DNA from: Pictodentalium vernedei
Taxonomy: Eukaryota > Mollusca > Scaphopoda > Dentaliida > Dentaliidae
Assembly (NCBI GenBank): GCA_031216915.1
Contig: CM062289.1
Coordinates: 248,125,187 to 248,189,186, forward strand
Direction: 5' to 3'
DNA: 64,000 nucleotides
The position numbers and the translations under genes were made by a program. The notes under the pieces were generated by a model. It worked only from the letters and a program-made list of their open reading frames with translations. It searched no databases and had not been told where the DNA came from. Of this stretch, positions 1 to 10,706 are shown in pieces; position 1 is the first letter of the stretch; each line of letters starts with the position of its first letter.

Positions 1-788
1 GTGGGGGGGGGTTATCATGTAGAATATCGGAGGCTAGTCGATAATAATCAAACAAAGAAGCTTTCCAATCAGTGAGATGAGATCTAAAGCTTTATATATA
101 GACATCGCCCTTGGGTTGAACAAGGTGCCATTTGCAGTGACGATATATAATGCCAATACTATTCATTGTCATATTACGACCTATGATACGTTGCAAACTC
201 CTGATCTTAACTTATACGCAGAGTCGAGTGCCCTTTCGGATACCCCTGCCTCCCTTGACCTCGGATGCTTCTGGCGCCCTTGATTTGAACACATTCTAAT
301 TGCCAAACAATACATGCAAAAGAAATTAGGAATCTTAGTTTCTATGTTGGCACGTGATTGCTATGAGGTCTTCAAGCAAGGTGGAGGGTTCACGTGGCAC
401 TTGAGCTCATTTGACGAAACCATCAACCACGGGTTTCGGTACCCCGCTTGTTGCACCCCTTTCTTACAATCGACTGGACATAGGCATCATTTTTCAGTCA
501 CGTTTGCAGTCGAAGAGTCGCAAGAGTATTTACTCCCAGGAACAATTGGTCTCGCTCCTCTCTAGGTCATTTAACGAAATCACTATCCACGCAAACCCCA
601 TTCCCTCTTGTGGCAACTAACGAGATGACAGCATACGTTTCCGATAATTGATGCAAAGAGTCTCCAGACAAAGCAGTCTGTATTCGACTTCTACAGGTAG
701 TAGTAAAAGTCAAGTATGATAGTGATATGAACGAGGAATCGTAGGGGTAGAAGCGCGGTGATGGGTACAAAGAGCCAATAACGGAACT
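1..788. other. No gene recognised
   Basis: Unique-looking AT-rich sequence. The ORFs here are short, overlap in several frames and show no recognisable domain. It begins with a short poly-G run and ends at the target duplication of the MITE that follows. Confidence 0.5.
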
Positions 789-1041
789 CAGGCCTGAAAA
801 CAAGCAGTCTGACATTTGCAAAATGAGGTCCCCAGAGGGTGAATTTGATGATGCTATCCCATACAGTTGGCCAAATTATCCTCTGGTTACCTCTTTCTGT
901 TTAGTTTTGAGACCCTGATTTAGATTGAGGTTCACAGAGGGTAAATGTAGTGATGCTACCCTGCTGTGCAGGGTAGCATCACTAAATTCACCCTCAGGGG
1001 ACCCCACTTTGCAGATGACAGTCTGCTTATTTTCTGGCTTG
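789..1041 (+). mobile_element. hAT-type MITE, family A, copy 1
   Basis: About 253 bp with long terminal inverted repeats. The left end reads CAGGCCTGAAAACAAGCAG and the right end is the complement of CAAGCCAGAAAATAAGCAG. An inner palindrome (TACCCTGC, GCAGGGTA) lies near 957-977. The flanks acggaact (781-788) and acgggact (1042-1049) agree at 7 of 8 bases, an 8-bp target duplication as made by hAT transposases. Related copies lie at 12061, 39139 and 56987. No coding capacity. Confidence 0.85.
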
Positions 1042-1964
1042 ACGGGACTGATGGTGGTAGAGGACTGGACGTAGAAACCATCGGCCACATTGGGGCTTAG
1101 ATAATACTGCTTACAGAATCCCTTTCACAGAACCACTTTCTATCATCTGGCGGTAGAATCACATTGTTCTGAAATGAGTCGGATGAGTTGTAAGAGCACT
1201 CCACCACTCCTACAGGAGCAATTGTTCTCATAGCTTTTAAACTCAATCGACTGGTTAAAAACCACACCTATAACCAAGAGGTGACGACGGGCGGGTGGGT
1301 GGGGGATTAACTGTGTGTGAACTGAGAGTAGACAGGGCTTCTGTAAATGGAGCTGCGCGATTGGGTTCACTGAGACTTTGTCGAGGGCAGAGGTCGGAAC
1401 AGGATCACAGAAGCTATAAGAGGGGAATAGATAGAATATGGTAGACAGAATAAGGTCTGGATCGGAGAAAAACTGAGAATTCTGAAGGAATTCGAGCCAG
1501 CAAAGATGGGTCAATTGCTTCTAGAGACACCCGCGCACTATTTAACGCCTATATAGCACCCCGTACTTCTCTGATCAGTCAACACAAGATGGTGGCATTG
1601 TCGGGACCGTTTCGGTAATTTGAGTCATTGCTGACACTGTTCCCGTTGGGGCAAATCAGGTTTACTTCTCCCAACATATTTGGTACTACAGTGTCCCACC
1701 CACTCCGCTTCACCAGGAAACAAACTACACAAAACATCAGATTCTGCTCTAAAATTCAAAGAAAACACATTTTCTGAACTATACTCTTTAAAAAAGATCT
1801 TCCAAGAGGGCAAATGATAGCCGTCTCACAAGTCATGATTTGGGCAGTCACTGCCCACAAAAATATTTACACAATTTTTTTTTTAATTCTGGCGTCTAAT
1901 GCAAGGAAATAGCATTTCGGGGAGCATATTGTTTAAAAATTGAATCCCTGCACATATAACTAGC
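1042..1964. other. No gene recognised
   Basis: A 123-codon minus-strand ORF at 1143-1514 has no recognisable motif and no supporting context. It is treated as chance. No repeat seen elsewhere in the window was identified here. Confidence 0.45.
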
Positions 1965-2416
1965 CCTAATTTATTTATTTATTGGGGCTTAACAACGCTT
2001 TCGACAGCCAGGGTCACCTCATGTCGGACAGCTTTACTGGTGGAGGAAGCCGGAGAAGCCGGAGAAGCCGAAGAGAAACATCGAGCAACGGCGAGTAACT
2101 GTCAGACTCCCCAACGCGCTAACTCTGCACGAGCAAGTGCACCATCGACGTGCAGTACGGACAGTTTTACGGGTGGAGGAACTTCCGCCGAGGGAGCCGG
2201 AGTACCTGGAGAGAAGCACCGAGCATCGGTGAGCAACTGTCAGACTGCCCAATGTACTTACTCCGTACAAACAGGGTAAGCATTGGTTTAAGACAAGTGC
2301 ACCATTGACGTGAAGTACGCCTTAGTACACAGCGCCACCGTTTCCATACGTGGGCAATTGGGGCTCGAACCGTTGACCTTTCGGTTTGAAGCCCAGTGCC
2401 GTAACCGCCTAGCCAG
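1965..2416 (-). mobile_element. tRNA-derived SINE, reverse orientation
   Basis: Read on the minus strand it starts with a tRNA-like head: A box TGGCTAGGCGG (complement of 2405-2415) and B box GGTTCGAGCC (complement of 2362-2371). It ends in a TTTA-rich tail at 1965-1983. The body shares the segment with GTAAAACTG, CTCCGGCTTCCTCC and GGTGCACTTGTCTT-type blocks found in the other SINEs here. Part of the middle (about 2040-2280) is present twice, so this copy is internally duplicated or compound. Its ORFs are not genes. Confidence 0.75.
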
Positions 2417-2616
2417 AGTAATTCCCTGTATTTTCCCCTATAGCCACTACCCTAAAAAGTGCTATACCTAAGCTAAATACTATACAACCAGTAACGAATA
2501 CTTTCGGAGAGTTTCTTATGGGGTGAACAAAGTATCTTCGTAAACAGACCTTTTCGTCAAAACTATGACATAAATAAAGGAAGCTCTCCTTGTACACGAG
2601 ATCAAACGGATAACAG

Positions 2617-2632
2617 CCCCCCCCCCCCCCCC
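2617..2632. repeat. Poly-C run (16)
   Basis: An uninterrupted 16-base C run, one of many long G or C homopolymers in the window. Confidence 0.95.
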
Positions 2633-3241
2633 AATGTCTTTGTTGGCGACGGGGGAAGGGGTGTGGGGGTGTCACCCCTCAATCCTGACCAAAATTTACT
2701 ATAGTTGGAAATTCGGAGGGCAGGCAAGTCATGAGAGTTGGCAATTCCATCTATCTTCTTTGGGGATGTCTCCTTTACTTCCCAAAATCCCAACTCGGTT
2801 TCAAATCGGCAAAAATTCCAACTGTTACTATTTACAACTACAGTGTACGCAATATCGAGCTTCATAAGTATGCATGATGTCAATCGGTACGAGATTTCTA
2901 TAGTACCTTTACTTATCGTAATAAAATAAATCCTCGAAATGCACTTGAAGAAAATCTCATCATGTAAAATCGTTATCCTAAGTTAATTCCATCATTCACA
3001 GTTACAAAAATGATGAAACATCAAACTTTGATCATTCCTGCATAAGATCTGAATTAATGTTAGGACAGTGTGAATTGTTCAAAGTTCTGAACTTGAGTAT
3101 TTTTTAGCACATATTCAATTCCCAGAATAATACCAAATAATAATAACCTGATAATTCTATCATAAATGTGTTGGCATTTCAGTTGCTAGAATCAATTTTA
3201 TGCCCCCTTTCATGGCTTCATTTTCTAATTTTTTCTCCGTA
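2633..3241. other. No gene recognised
   Basis: AT-rich sequence with no domain-bearing ORF. Short ORFs that run through the poly-C tract (polyglycine on the minus strand) are artefacts of that tract. Confidence 0.45.
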
Positions 3242-3314
3242 GTGACTTTCTAACTAGGGGAGGGACCGGGAGGGGGTGGCCCCCTCCCGGTCGATCCCCT
3301 AGTTAGAAATTCAC
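3242..3314. repeat. Near-perfect GC-rich palindrome
   Basis: The arms start GTGACTTTCTAACTAGGGG and are mirrored by CCCCTAGTTAGAAATTCAC, around a core ACCGGGAGGGGG, tgg, CCCCCTCCCGGT. A few unpaired bases lie inside. It could be a foldback MITE remnant. No second copy was noticed in the window. Confidence 0.75.
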
Positions 3315-3578
3315 TACCCTACAACCCCCCCCCCCCACCCCTCCCAATCGGAAACCTCTAGCCACGTCCCTAGTTGGGCGACGTATCCATTGGGAAGAAG
3401 GACAGTGGTAACTAAATCAACGAAATTTGCGACAGAAGCTGCACAAAAAATAATATGTAAAAATACAATGTGATACTGGCCCAACCATGAATAGATCTTA
3501 TCTGAAAGACTGAAGATAGATGCAACTTTTAGGGACTCTTAGGCCTTGACCTAATAGCACTATAGGCGAAATGAAGGA

Positions 3579-3695
3579 ATGTCGGCGTTTTCGCCACCCG
3601 GCGATTTCTCCACCGGAGCACTTTCGCCAGCGAGCGACTTCACCACCGAGCCTTTTCGCCACCGAGCGATTTCGCCACCGGGCGATTTCGACACC
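3579..3695. repeat. 16-17 bp minisatellite, GCGATTTCGCCACCGG unit
   Basis: About seven imperfect tandem units of the type TTTCGCCACCGAGCGA. The same unit on the opposite strand forms a second array at 9457-9547. The ORF through it (repeated PPGDF/HRAIS residues) is repeat-derived. Confidence 0.85.
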
Positions 3696-4320
3696 TATGA
3701 TGTATTAGAAGAGAGGGGGAGATACAATAAAAAAAAAAAAAACATAACAGCGGTTAACATAATTTTATGTAATATTATTTTTTTTAATTGCATATGCATA
3801 TATATATCTCAAATTTTATTTACACTGGAAAACATAACAACAAAATTCATGATACATTTTATGAACATTTGAATACAATTTTAAGTGTCAGTTGGCAAGA
3901 GTTCTTTTGGAGCATAAATCTTTTCACATTCATGCAGGAATGTACTTATTGAAAGCAACCTCTTGTTATAGTCGTCCCAGAGCTGGATTAGTTTCCCTTG
4001 AATTTTTCTAGTTTCCTTCCTCTGCCATCTTCGCAATTTCCCATTTCACCATTTTAACGCAGACTGGAATTTTCTTAGCTTGTTTGTATAGGAGAGTTAA
4101 AAGCAGGTAAACGGGTAGGTTGCCCTGAAAATGAGGAAAGAAATACAAGCTTTAATTAAAGTAAAAATAAAAAGTATACATATATTGCCGATCATTCAAA
4201 ACTAATATACAAATTACAGTTATCATATATTTGTATTCTGATGTGTTGATTTTGATGTCTGAACATTAGAGTTACTTATAAGTATAACATCGTTGGTTAT
4301 GTAAATGTTTTCAGTTGTAT

Positions 4321-4571
4321 TTAACCCTTTACCTAACATGAAAAGCAGACGACACTTGCAAAAAAAATTCTTGAATAACGAATTTTTTTCATTTTTTGTC
4401 TCAAAAACATAGGTTATGACCCCTCGTTGGAACGAGCTCGACGAGCTCGTTCCAACGAGGGGTCATAACCTATGTTTTCGAGACAAAAAATGAAAAAACA
4501 ATCAAAATTAATTGGCGATTTTTGAGAATAGCGCTGGCCGGTTTTGGCCGTTACATTGGGTAAAGGGTTAA
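4321..4571. mobile_element. TTAA-flanked palindromic MITE, copy 1
   Basis: Begins TTAACCCTTTACC and ends GGGTAAAGGGTTAA, with TTAA at both edges as in piggyBac-type insertions. The centre is a very long perfect palindrome around GAGCTCGACGAGCTC, with arms running out through CGTTGGAACGAGCTC and beyond ATAACCTATGTTTT. It sits in the intron of the FLYWCH-like pseudogene. The outer arms differ in sequence (one contains GAAAAGCAGACGACACTTGC, the other GCGCTGGCCGGTTTTGGCC), so only the tips and the core are symmetrical. Confidence 0.85.
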
Positions 4572-4742
4572 CACATTCAATATTCTTTCTTTCAATAAAT
4601 ATTGTTTAACTAAATGCATGAACATTAACTCACCTTGGATGCTCGTTGGTTCAGTGAGTTGTGATATCCTTCACAAGCATTATTCGTTCTTATACTTCTA
4701 CCATAAACTGCCTCCAGATTCCAAATGTTGCTTTCCAGACAT

Positions 4743-4966
4743 TTTTTTATTTTTTTTTTTTATTAGTGTTTAACGACACATTAACAGACAGGGTCATATC
4801 ATGTCGGTGACAGTTTTACGGATGGAGGAAGCCGGAGTACCCGGAGAGAACCACCGAGCAACGACGAGCAGCTGTCAGCTCTCCAACATCGTAACTCTGA
4901 ACTCTGCGCCGCGGCACATGCAGGGTTAGATTGGTTGAAGACATGCGCACCTTCGACGTGCAGTAC
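4743..4966 (-). mobile_element. SINE inserted in pseudogene exon
   Basis: Minus-strand SINE body with a poly-T (A-tail) end at 4743-4762 and the shared 3' tail nearby. A 10-bp target duplication, ttccagacat, is present at 4733-4742 and 4967-4976. Removing the element joins the two halves of the transposase exon in frame (CLE to SNIW), which supports both the insertion and the exon model. The head is 5' truncated. Confidence 0.85.
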
Positions 4967-5240
4967 TTCCAGACATGTTGTCTTTACATACTCCATAAAC
5001 TCTTGTAGCTTTGTTGATTGTGGGTCGGTCTTTGTTAATAATGCGTAATAAGCTGGCATGATGCCCTCGGCAGGTAAAAATGGCGAGGAAAGTACCTTCC
5101 TCAGTTGTTTGTATCCCTTGTCTTTTTTTTAATGTGCTGGCTGAAAATGGATTAAGAAAACGTCAAGTTGTCGATCAGTCGCAAATATGATTACGCCGAC
5201 TGCCAGGCATCACATCGTTACGGAAAAATACCTCCTCAAT

Positions 5241-5390
5241 TTGACCATTCAGGTAATCTGTGTTCAGCTGAAAACAAAAATTAATTTGGAATGGTTAATT
5301 ATATGTAAAAAAAATACTGTCATTTTGATCATTCAGGTAATCTGTGTTCAACTGAAAACAAAGTTAATTTGGTTAATTGTATTGACATTT
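5241..5390. repeat. 94-bp tandem duplication at a splice acceptor
   Basis: The block TTGACCATTCAGGTAATCTG, followed by TGTTCAGCTGAAAACAAA, occurs at 5241 and again at 5335. On the minus strand each copy carries the TTTTCAG acceptor and the start of pseudogene exon B, so the acceptor is duplicated. Confidence 0.8.
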
Positions 5391-5789
5391 TGACCCCCAC
5401 ATCCTCCGCACGCGTTATTAACATAACTTACACCCATGCAATGGACATACATGTAGTATAAAATAGTAGTTGTGGTATCAAAATATTTTCCTTACCTCAA
5501 AATCAAGGTCTGTTGGATCGGCAGGCCTCAAATCGGAATGGGTTTTGTTGCAGGGTCGTTTTAAAGTTGATTCAAGGGGTCATGGGGCTTCTGGGAAGTC
5601 AGCATCCTGATATTTTTCGGTGACCTTATTGACTATGTTTTCAGCTGGTTCAAAAATGTTGTTTTTTGCTTCTTTTTTTAGTTCTGTCGTAATTTTGACT
5701 GACACTCCAATGCCGGGTCTTGCCACATGACAATGTGAACGATTATTTGTCTTGAAACCATCTCCATTCTCGTTACTGTTGCGGGACAA

Positions 5790-6993
5790 GCAGGACCCTT
5801 CCCACGCATACTACATCTCCGTACATTAGTACCATTTTAAAATAAAATTGTATGAACATAGGTGGGGGTGGGTGGGTGGTCAAGTGCCCCCAAAAATGTG
5901 CGAAAACAGTTAATGCATTTCTTTTCCTTTTTCACTATTATGGCATCTTTTGTGTCCCAAACTGTAACAAAATGTCATCAGTTGATCATAAAAGCCCATT
6001 TAGAAGCATTATTAACAAAACTGATCCCCTTAATATACAAAATATTGGAGAATTTCATCCAAAACTGACTTATGGGTGGGAGTGGGTGCCCAATATTGCG
6101 CGGCAAAACATTGCCCGGCAATTTTCTCCTAAAGTCAACAAAAATATCCATTCACAACATAATTCATTCATATCAAGTTTTTTTTAATGGAACATTTTCT
6201 TTAAGATAAAGCATAGTGTATATAATATTGTCTAATGAATCATAATAGCTAGGTGGAACTGATTTTTCAAAATGAAAAAAATTGAAAATATTAATTTTTA
6301 TTTCAACAAAAAAAAAAAAATCTGATTTAACAAAAACAAAAAAGTATTTTTGATCGCTATCCTGGTATGCAGATGCGATAACAGAAAAAACAAGGTTTGC
6401 CCTTCTTGAGCCTGAACAATAAGAAGTTCCCGTTTACTCAACCAATATTTGCGACATATACACGGTTACAATATAAGCAGTGGTAAATTCATTATGGGCA
6501 CAACAGGCACAGTGCTCACATATGTCTGCATATTCCATGAACTAGACTGTTCGAAGTGGCATATCATTGCGTATCAGAGATAAAATGAAGAAAGCTTATT
6601 TAAATTTGGTTTAAAATCAAAGGTATCTGGGAAAAAGAATAATTGGGTTTCATTTGCAAGGTAAACACCGAGAAACTGGATTTGTAAGAACATTAAGCTA
6701 CACATTTAGTTTGTCTCAATTGTCTGATCTGATTTGATCGGGGTTTTACATCGCTTTCAACAACTATGGCTATATGATGCCTATAGCACAACGTTGTTTG
6801 TTGCCAAGATGAAGGTACAATTATTCAAACAGATCCGCTGAGTGGCCTAAGGAATTCACCAACCTCTGGAGGAACTAACAAACTGATCCACACAGCCACC
6901 TCAGTATCAGGATAAAACAAATTCTTTAGATTGTGGTAAATCAATATAGTATTAAGATGTCTGTATGAACGACCAGGCTATCGCTGTTGTGTA
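5790..6993. other. No gene recognised
   Basis: AT-rich. The 111-codon ORF at 5852-6187 overlaps a second ORF in another frame and shows no domain. No element from elsewhere in the window was recognised here. Confidence 0.4.
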
Positions 6994-7246
6994 TTAACCC
7001 TTTTCCTAACATGAAAAGCAGACGACACTTGCAAACAAAATTATTGAATAACTATTTTTTTTTTCATTTTTTGTCTCAAAAGCATAGGTTATGACCCCTC
7101 GTTGGAACGAGCTCGACGAGCTCGTTCCAACGAGGGGTCATAACCTATGTTTTTGAGACAAAAAATGAAAATATTATGAAAATTAATTGGCGATTTTTGA
7201 GAATAGCGCTGGCCGGTTTTGGCCGTTACGTTGGGTAAAGGGTTAA
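6994..7246. mobile_element. TTAA-flanked palindromic MITE, copy 2
   Basis: Same element as 4321-4571 and nearly identical: TTAA edges at 6994-6997 and 7243-7246, CCCTTTTCC and GGTAAAGGG tips, and the long perfect core palindrome around GAGCTCGACGAGCTC. Confidence 0.88.
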
Positions 7247-7461
7247 CAACCTGGCTACCAAATGTGGACCAATTAAACCCGGGTCCACGGGTTCAAGCTA
7301 TACAGTAATGTGTCTTTGTGCACTGATGTGAATCTGGTAAGTCTTGAAAAATGCATCTGATAGAGTAAATGGAAACATGTTTGGACATACAAAAATATGC
7401 ATTGAATCAGTGTGCATTACACGTTTCAAGTTAGTGTTCTAGTGCCAAATTTTTCGCGATC

Positions 7462-7978
7462 TTGAAAGCTGGTGCGCCCTATGGCGCATCAAACTTAATG
7501 CCGTCAAAACTCAAAAAGTTCCGTTCTTCAAGAAGCAAAAAAACCCCGATCCCCCCAGTATCGATCTCCAGTTATACGATCACAAATCAGAAGCAAGCAA
7601 AGAGGCCAATTTGGGGGGATTTATACTGGATAGCAATCTCAGTCTAAACAGTCACGTAAATTCCATTACGGTTAGAGTTACTAAACGTATCAATTGTCTG
7701 AAGATGATCAGAGGTAAAAATTGGGAAACAAACAAAGATGTGCTTCTCAAGCTTCACAAATCATTCATCCGCCCGGTTTTAGAATATGGTGTCATAATAC
7801 AAGTGACCTGAGCAAAACCAACATTCAGAAGCTACAGAGGGTTCAAGATTATGCCCTGCGTGTGGCACTGTGCAAACCGAAATGGACACCGATAAAAGAA
7901 CTTCATGAGCTAGCAAAAATAGAAAATATTTATACGCGATTAAAAGACCTGCAACACAAAACCCTCAACAGACTCTAA
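7462..7978 (+). pseudogene. Non-LTR retrotransposon reverse transcriptase, C-terminal remnant
   Basis: Three frames carry one collapsed protein: FRSSRSKKTPIPP (7462 frame), then GGFILDSNLSLNSHVNSI and KLHKSFIRPVLEYGVI (7611 frame), then SKTNIQKLQRVQDYALRV and PIKELHELAKIENIYTRL (7721 frame). The LDSNLSLNSHV, LYKSxIRPVLEYG-type and LQRVQDYALR blocks match the thumb/connection region downstream of the catalytic YADD box in Jockey/I/CR1-like LINEs. Catalytic residues are not in the window and at least two frameshifts are present, so it is dead. Family within the non-LTR clades is uncertain. Confidence 0.72.
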
Positions 7979-8420
7979 GATAGTGAATTAATGGTTGAGC
8001 TGAACGAACACCGATCCCTTAACAGAAAAACAAAATAAGTTTTCCGAAAATAAAAATTATACAATCTGATTAAATTGCGTGGAGTCAGTGATGATTGCCT
8101 CGCTACTCATTGAGAACTTTAGGATTGAGTCTCTGAGGACTGCCTCGCAACTCTGCTGAAGTGCGATTGAAACGCGTTTAATAAGCCCTATATAACAAAA
8201 CCCCCCACAGACTCCGGGATAGTGAATAAATGGTAGAGCTGAACGAACACCGAACCCAAATAGAAAAACAAAATAAGTCACAGTAAATTAAAATTACTCA
8301 ATAGAATTAAACTGCGAGGAGCCAGTGAGGATTGCCTCGCTACTCATTGAGAAATTTAGGATTGAGTCTGTGAGGATTGCCTCGTAACCCTGCGTGTGGG
8401 GAGTGGGCTCCGAAGAAACT
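7957..8420 (+). repeat. Duplicated LINE 3' segment, period about 240 bp
   Basis: The end of the reverse transcriptase remnant (ACAAAACCCTCAACAGACTC, GAGCTGAACGAACACCGA, TGCCTCGCTACTCATTGAGA) occurs at 7955-8200 and again at 8197-8420. This is a direct repeat that includes the last codons and putative 3' UTR. Confidence 0.7.
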
Positions 8421-9248
8421 CACCCTCACCCCACCCATAGCAACAATCACACAACAGGCACAATATACAAAAGCGGACCCCTATCTTTCTCTCTACCTAT
8501 AACTTTTCTAATTGAACATTCTCAAATTGTCTTGCAACACCCTTATCAAGAGGACGCATGGAAATAGTAGCGTAGGAGGAATTGGTACAACCTACCTTTC
8601 TGTTAACATACACAGGAAACCATCAAACACCAGGCAAGGATTGAAACAAGCTTGCCTGGCTGGACCTAGTGTACATGTTAAATAAATAAACATTTGAATA
8701 AAGATTTAACAGCCCTTTTAAAGGCTTTCGGGTCTGTGTCTGTGAGAGGATGTGTGTGGGGTTTTTTTTAATTTTGATTTATTTTCCCTCCAATCACCCC
8801 GTAATCTGTTCTCCATGAAGGCAGCCCAGATGGCCAAGGTTCAGCATCCATTCTCCCTTATAGGCTGATGGATGACTCTCGTCTTCAAACACACATATTG
8901 GTTGATTTTTTTCCTTTTTGTAACTGTTATGGATAACATGCTGGGGCTGCCCCCAATCTAGCGACTGTTTGGGTTTCTTTTTCTTTTCTAAAACAACCAA
9001 CAAACCGCGGTTTCAGTATTACCATAAATATGCCCACGTCTCTAGAAGCAAACACAGAGCAGAATTCTTGTAGTGATGCACAATTCCTAGTCATCTTCCA
9101 GTTCGAGGTTTTCGGAAATCTGCACCACTACCCTGCTGCCAGGGCGTACACTCAAACCAAATAAGATTATTGGTTCTCGCTTCCGACTCTCGTGAATTCT
9201 TAAGCAAATAAAGTTATAGGCCTATTGCTTTAAAGCAAATAGAGTTAT
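8421..9248. other. No gene recognised
   Basis: No domain-bearing ORF. The ORF at 8794-9003 (-) is short and lysine-rich without a recognisable motif. Confidence 0.4.
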
Positions 9249-9425
9249 TCGGGTCGCAGGGGATTTAAATCCCACATCGTCCCTGTGCGCCTTCGACGCG
9301 CTGAAACATTTCATTCATTCAACAATATTAATAAAGTTATTCGGGTCGCAAGGGATTTCAATCCCACATCGTCCCTGTGCGCCTTTGGCGCGCTGAAACT
9401 TTTCATTCATTCATCATTCATAATT
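9249..9425. repeat. 92-bp tandem duplication
   Basis: Two units beginning TCGGGTCGCA at 9249 and 9341. Each carries ATCCCACATCGTCCCTGTGC and GCGCGCTGAAA-type text and ends in TTCATTCATTCA. No other copy was seen. Confidence 0.85.
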
Positions 9426-9456
9426 TATTTAATGCAAGGAATATTACTTGGGGCGA

Positions 9457-9547
9457 AAATAACTTTCGGTGGCGAAAAGGCCGAGTGGCGAAATCGCCGG
9501 GTGGCAAAAAGGCCTAGTGGCGAAGATTCTGGGTGGCGAAAACGCTG
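9457..9547. repeat. Minisatellite, GGTGGCGAAAACGCCG-type unit
   Basis: Five to six imperfect units of GGTGGCGAAATCGCCG, the reverse complement of the array at 3579-3695. The ORFs across it (9285-9770 and others) are not supported as genes. Confidence 0.8.
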
Positions 9548-10036
9548 GATATACCAAATGAAGTCGGGGGAAATTGCATCAGAAAAATATTTTGTCCCCT
9601 CACCTCGCTTCATTTACCCTTGCGACGCTCAGATGATGTGGAGATTATTGTGTGTTTTCGGGGACAGTTCGAGTGGAGAAAGTGGGAAACACCATTCAAC
9701 AAGTTGTGCACGATTTTTTCAAAATGTGAGGTTGAGGAAGGAACAGCCCGTGGCATGGAAGATTAAATAAAGTCTTCTCTCACAATCTTTTATAAGTGAA
9801 TCGGGGAGGATATAACTGGCTGACCGCAGTGTGAGTACCGGTTTGATGGATAGCAAATGCGAATGCTTACACCCCACGCCCTAGCCTACACCTCGTAACT
9901 CGGAACACTCCATGCTTTAACGACGTGACTCTTGCGGGATAGGAAGGGGAAGAAGCAATAACGGAATGCGAGAAGGCGATCCGAATTGGTCCCACACTTT
10001 CCACGTGTTTTCAAGGCCAAATCCCATTTTGTTGTA
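9548..10036. other. No gene recognised
   Basis: Several overlapping ORFs on both strands, none with a recognisable domain. This is the distal upstream flank of the HEXIM gene. Confidence 0.4.
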
Positions 10037-10044
10037 TGGGTATT

Positions 10045-10246
10045 CAGGGGCGTCATGCTAGGGAAAAATCGGGGGGGGGGGGGGTCCGGATCGGTAACAC
10101 CATCTGGGTTGCGCGAGCGTGCCCAAAAATTTTGGCAAAAAATGTCTCCCAGATTGCCGGAACTGGCACTTCCCAGGCCTTCACCGAAAATATTTGGCCC
10201 CCCCCCCCCCCCCCCACACACCTGCACCGTTGGCATGACGCCACTG
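10045..10246 (+). mobile_element. hAT-type MITE, family B, copy 1
   Basis: About 202 bp, tips CAGGGGCGTCATGC and GCATGACGCCACTG. The perfect 8-bp target duplication tgggtatt lies at 10037-10044 and 10247-10254. Internal G-run (10070-10083) and C-run (10198-10215) are expanded relative to the copy at 34074. It lies about 390 bp upstream of the HEXIM TATA box. Confidence 0.88.
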
Positions 10247-10631
10247 TGGGTATTGATAACGCACATTGCTGTCAGCAATCCCGAATGTGTGTGGTAGAGC
10301 CGAACCAAATACAAACCAAGTGAAATGAGTTATTCCGAATTACAAAGAGTTGTTTCCCTTACCATATAATTTGGCTCTGCGTATAAATTTGGAAATGGTT
10401 TGTGAATCAAAGAACTATTTAATTCTGATGTTTTTGTCCACAAACTACAAACACTATTTTCGAATGTTACTTGATGAAAGATCTGTATTTTAGGGTCATG
10501 TTTTGTGGAAAGTTATATAGGATACGAAGTGATACCGTCTGAATAGCGATCATCTTTAAATTCGTGAAAAATGAGCTCTTCTATTGCCTGACGATTTATT
10601 TTACATAGCGCAAGGTTACGATTGACGATAC

Positions 10632-10639
10632 TATATAAA
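10632..10639 (+). promoter_or_regulatory. TATA box of the HEXIM gene
   Basis: TATATAAA lies 118 bp upstream of the HEXIM ATG. A CAGAG initiator-like start (A at about 10662) sits 30 bp downstream, the usual TATA-to-start spacing. The start site is predicted, not measured. Confidence 0.6.
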
Positions 10640-10706
10640 CAAAACCCACGTCTGATTGCTCAGAGTTGTCTCCGGGCAGCAGTAAAGGAAGTTAATTTCG
10701 TTTATA

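Larger units (their letters stand above)
3881..5789 (-). pseudogene. FLYWCH/MULE transposase-like gene, broken and internally deleted
   Basis: Remains of a spliced gene resembling FLYWCH-zinc-finger/MULE transposase proteins. Exon A (5789-5496) encodes SHCHVARPG (the end of a FLYWCH-like finger), then KEAKNNIFEPAENIV and, after an in-frame TGA, RPADPTDLDFE; it ends at a GTAAG donor. Exon B starts near 5267 after a TTTTCAG acceptor and encodes LNTDYLNGQ, EEVFFRNDV and, after a frame change, IFATDRQL. The catalytic core expected next is missing and the reading jumps to KKDKGYKQLRKVL, PFLPAEGIMPAYYALL and FMEYVKTTCLE. A SINE (4743-4966) then splits the exon, which resumes as SNIWNLEAVYGRS and NNACEGYHNSLNQR to a GTGAGT donor at 4633. 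Exon C (4124-3881) follows a TTTTCAG acceptor: GNLPVYLLLTLLYKQ, a frameshift near 4030, then GKLIQLWDDYNKRLL to TAA. The intron holds a palindromic MITE. Function is lost; assignment rests on motif recognition without a search. Confidence 0.75.
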
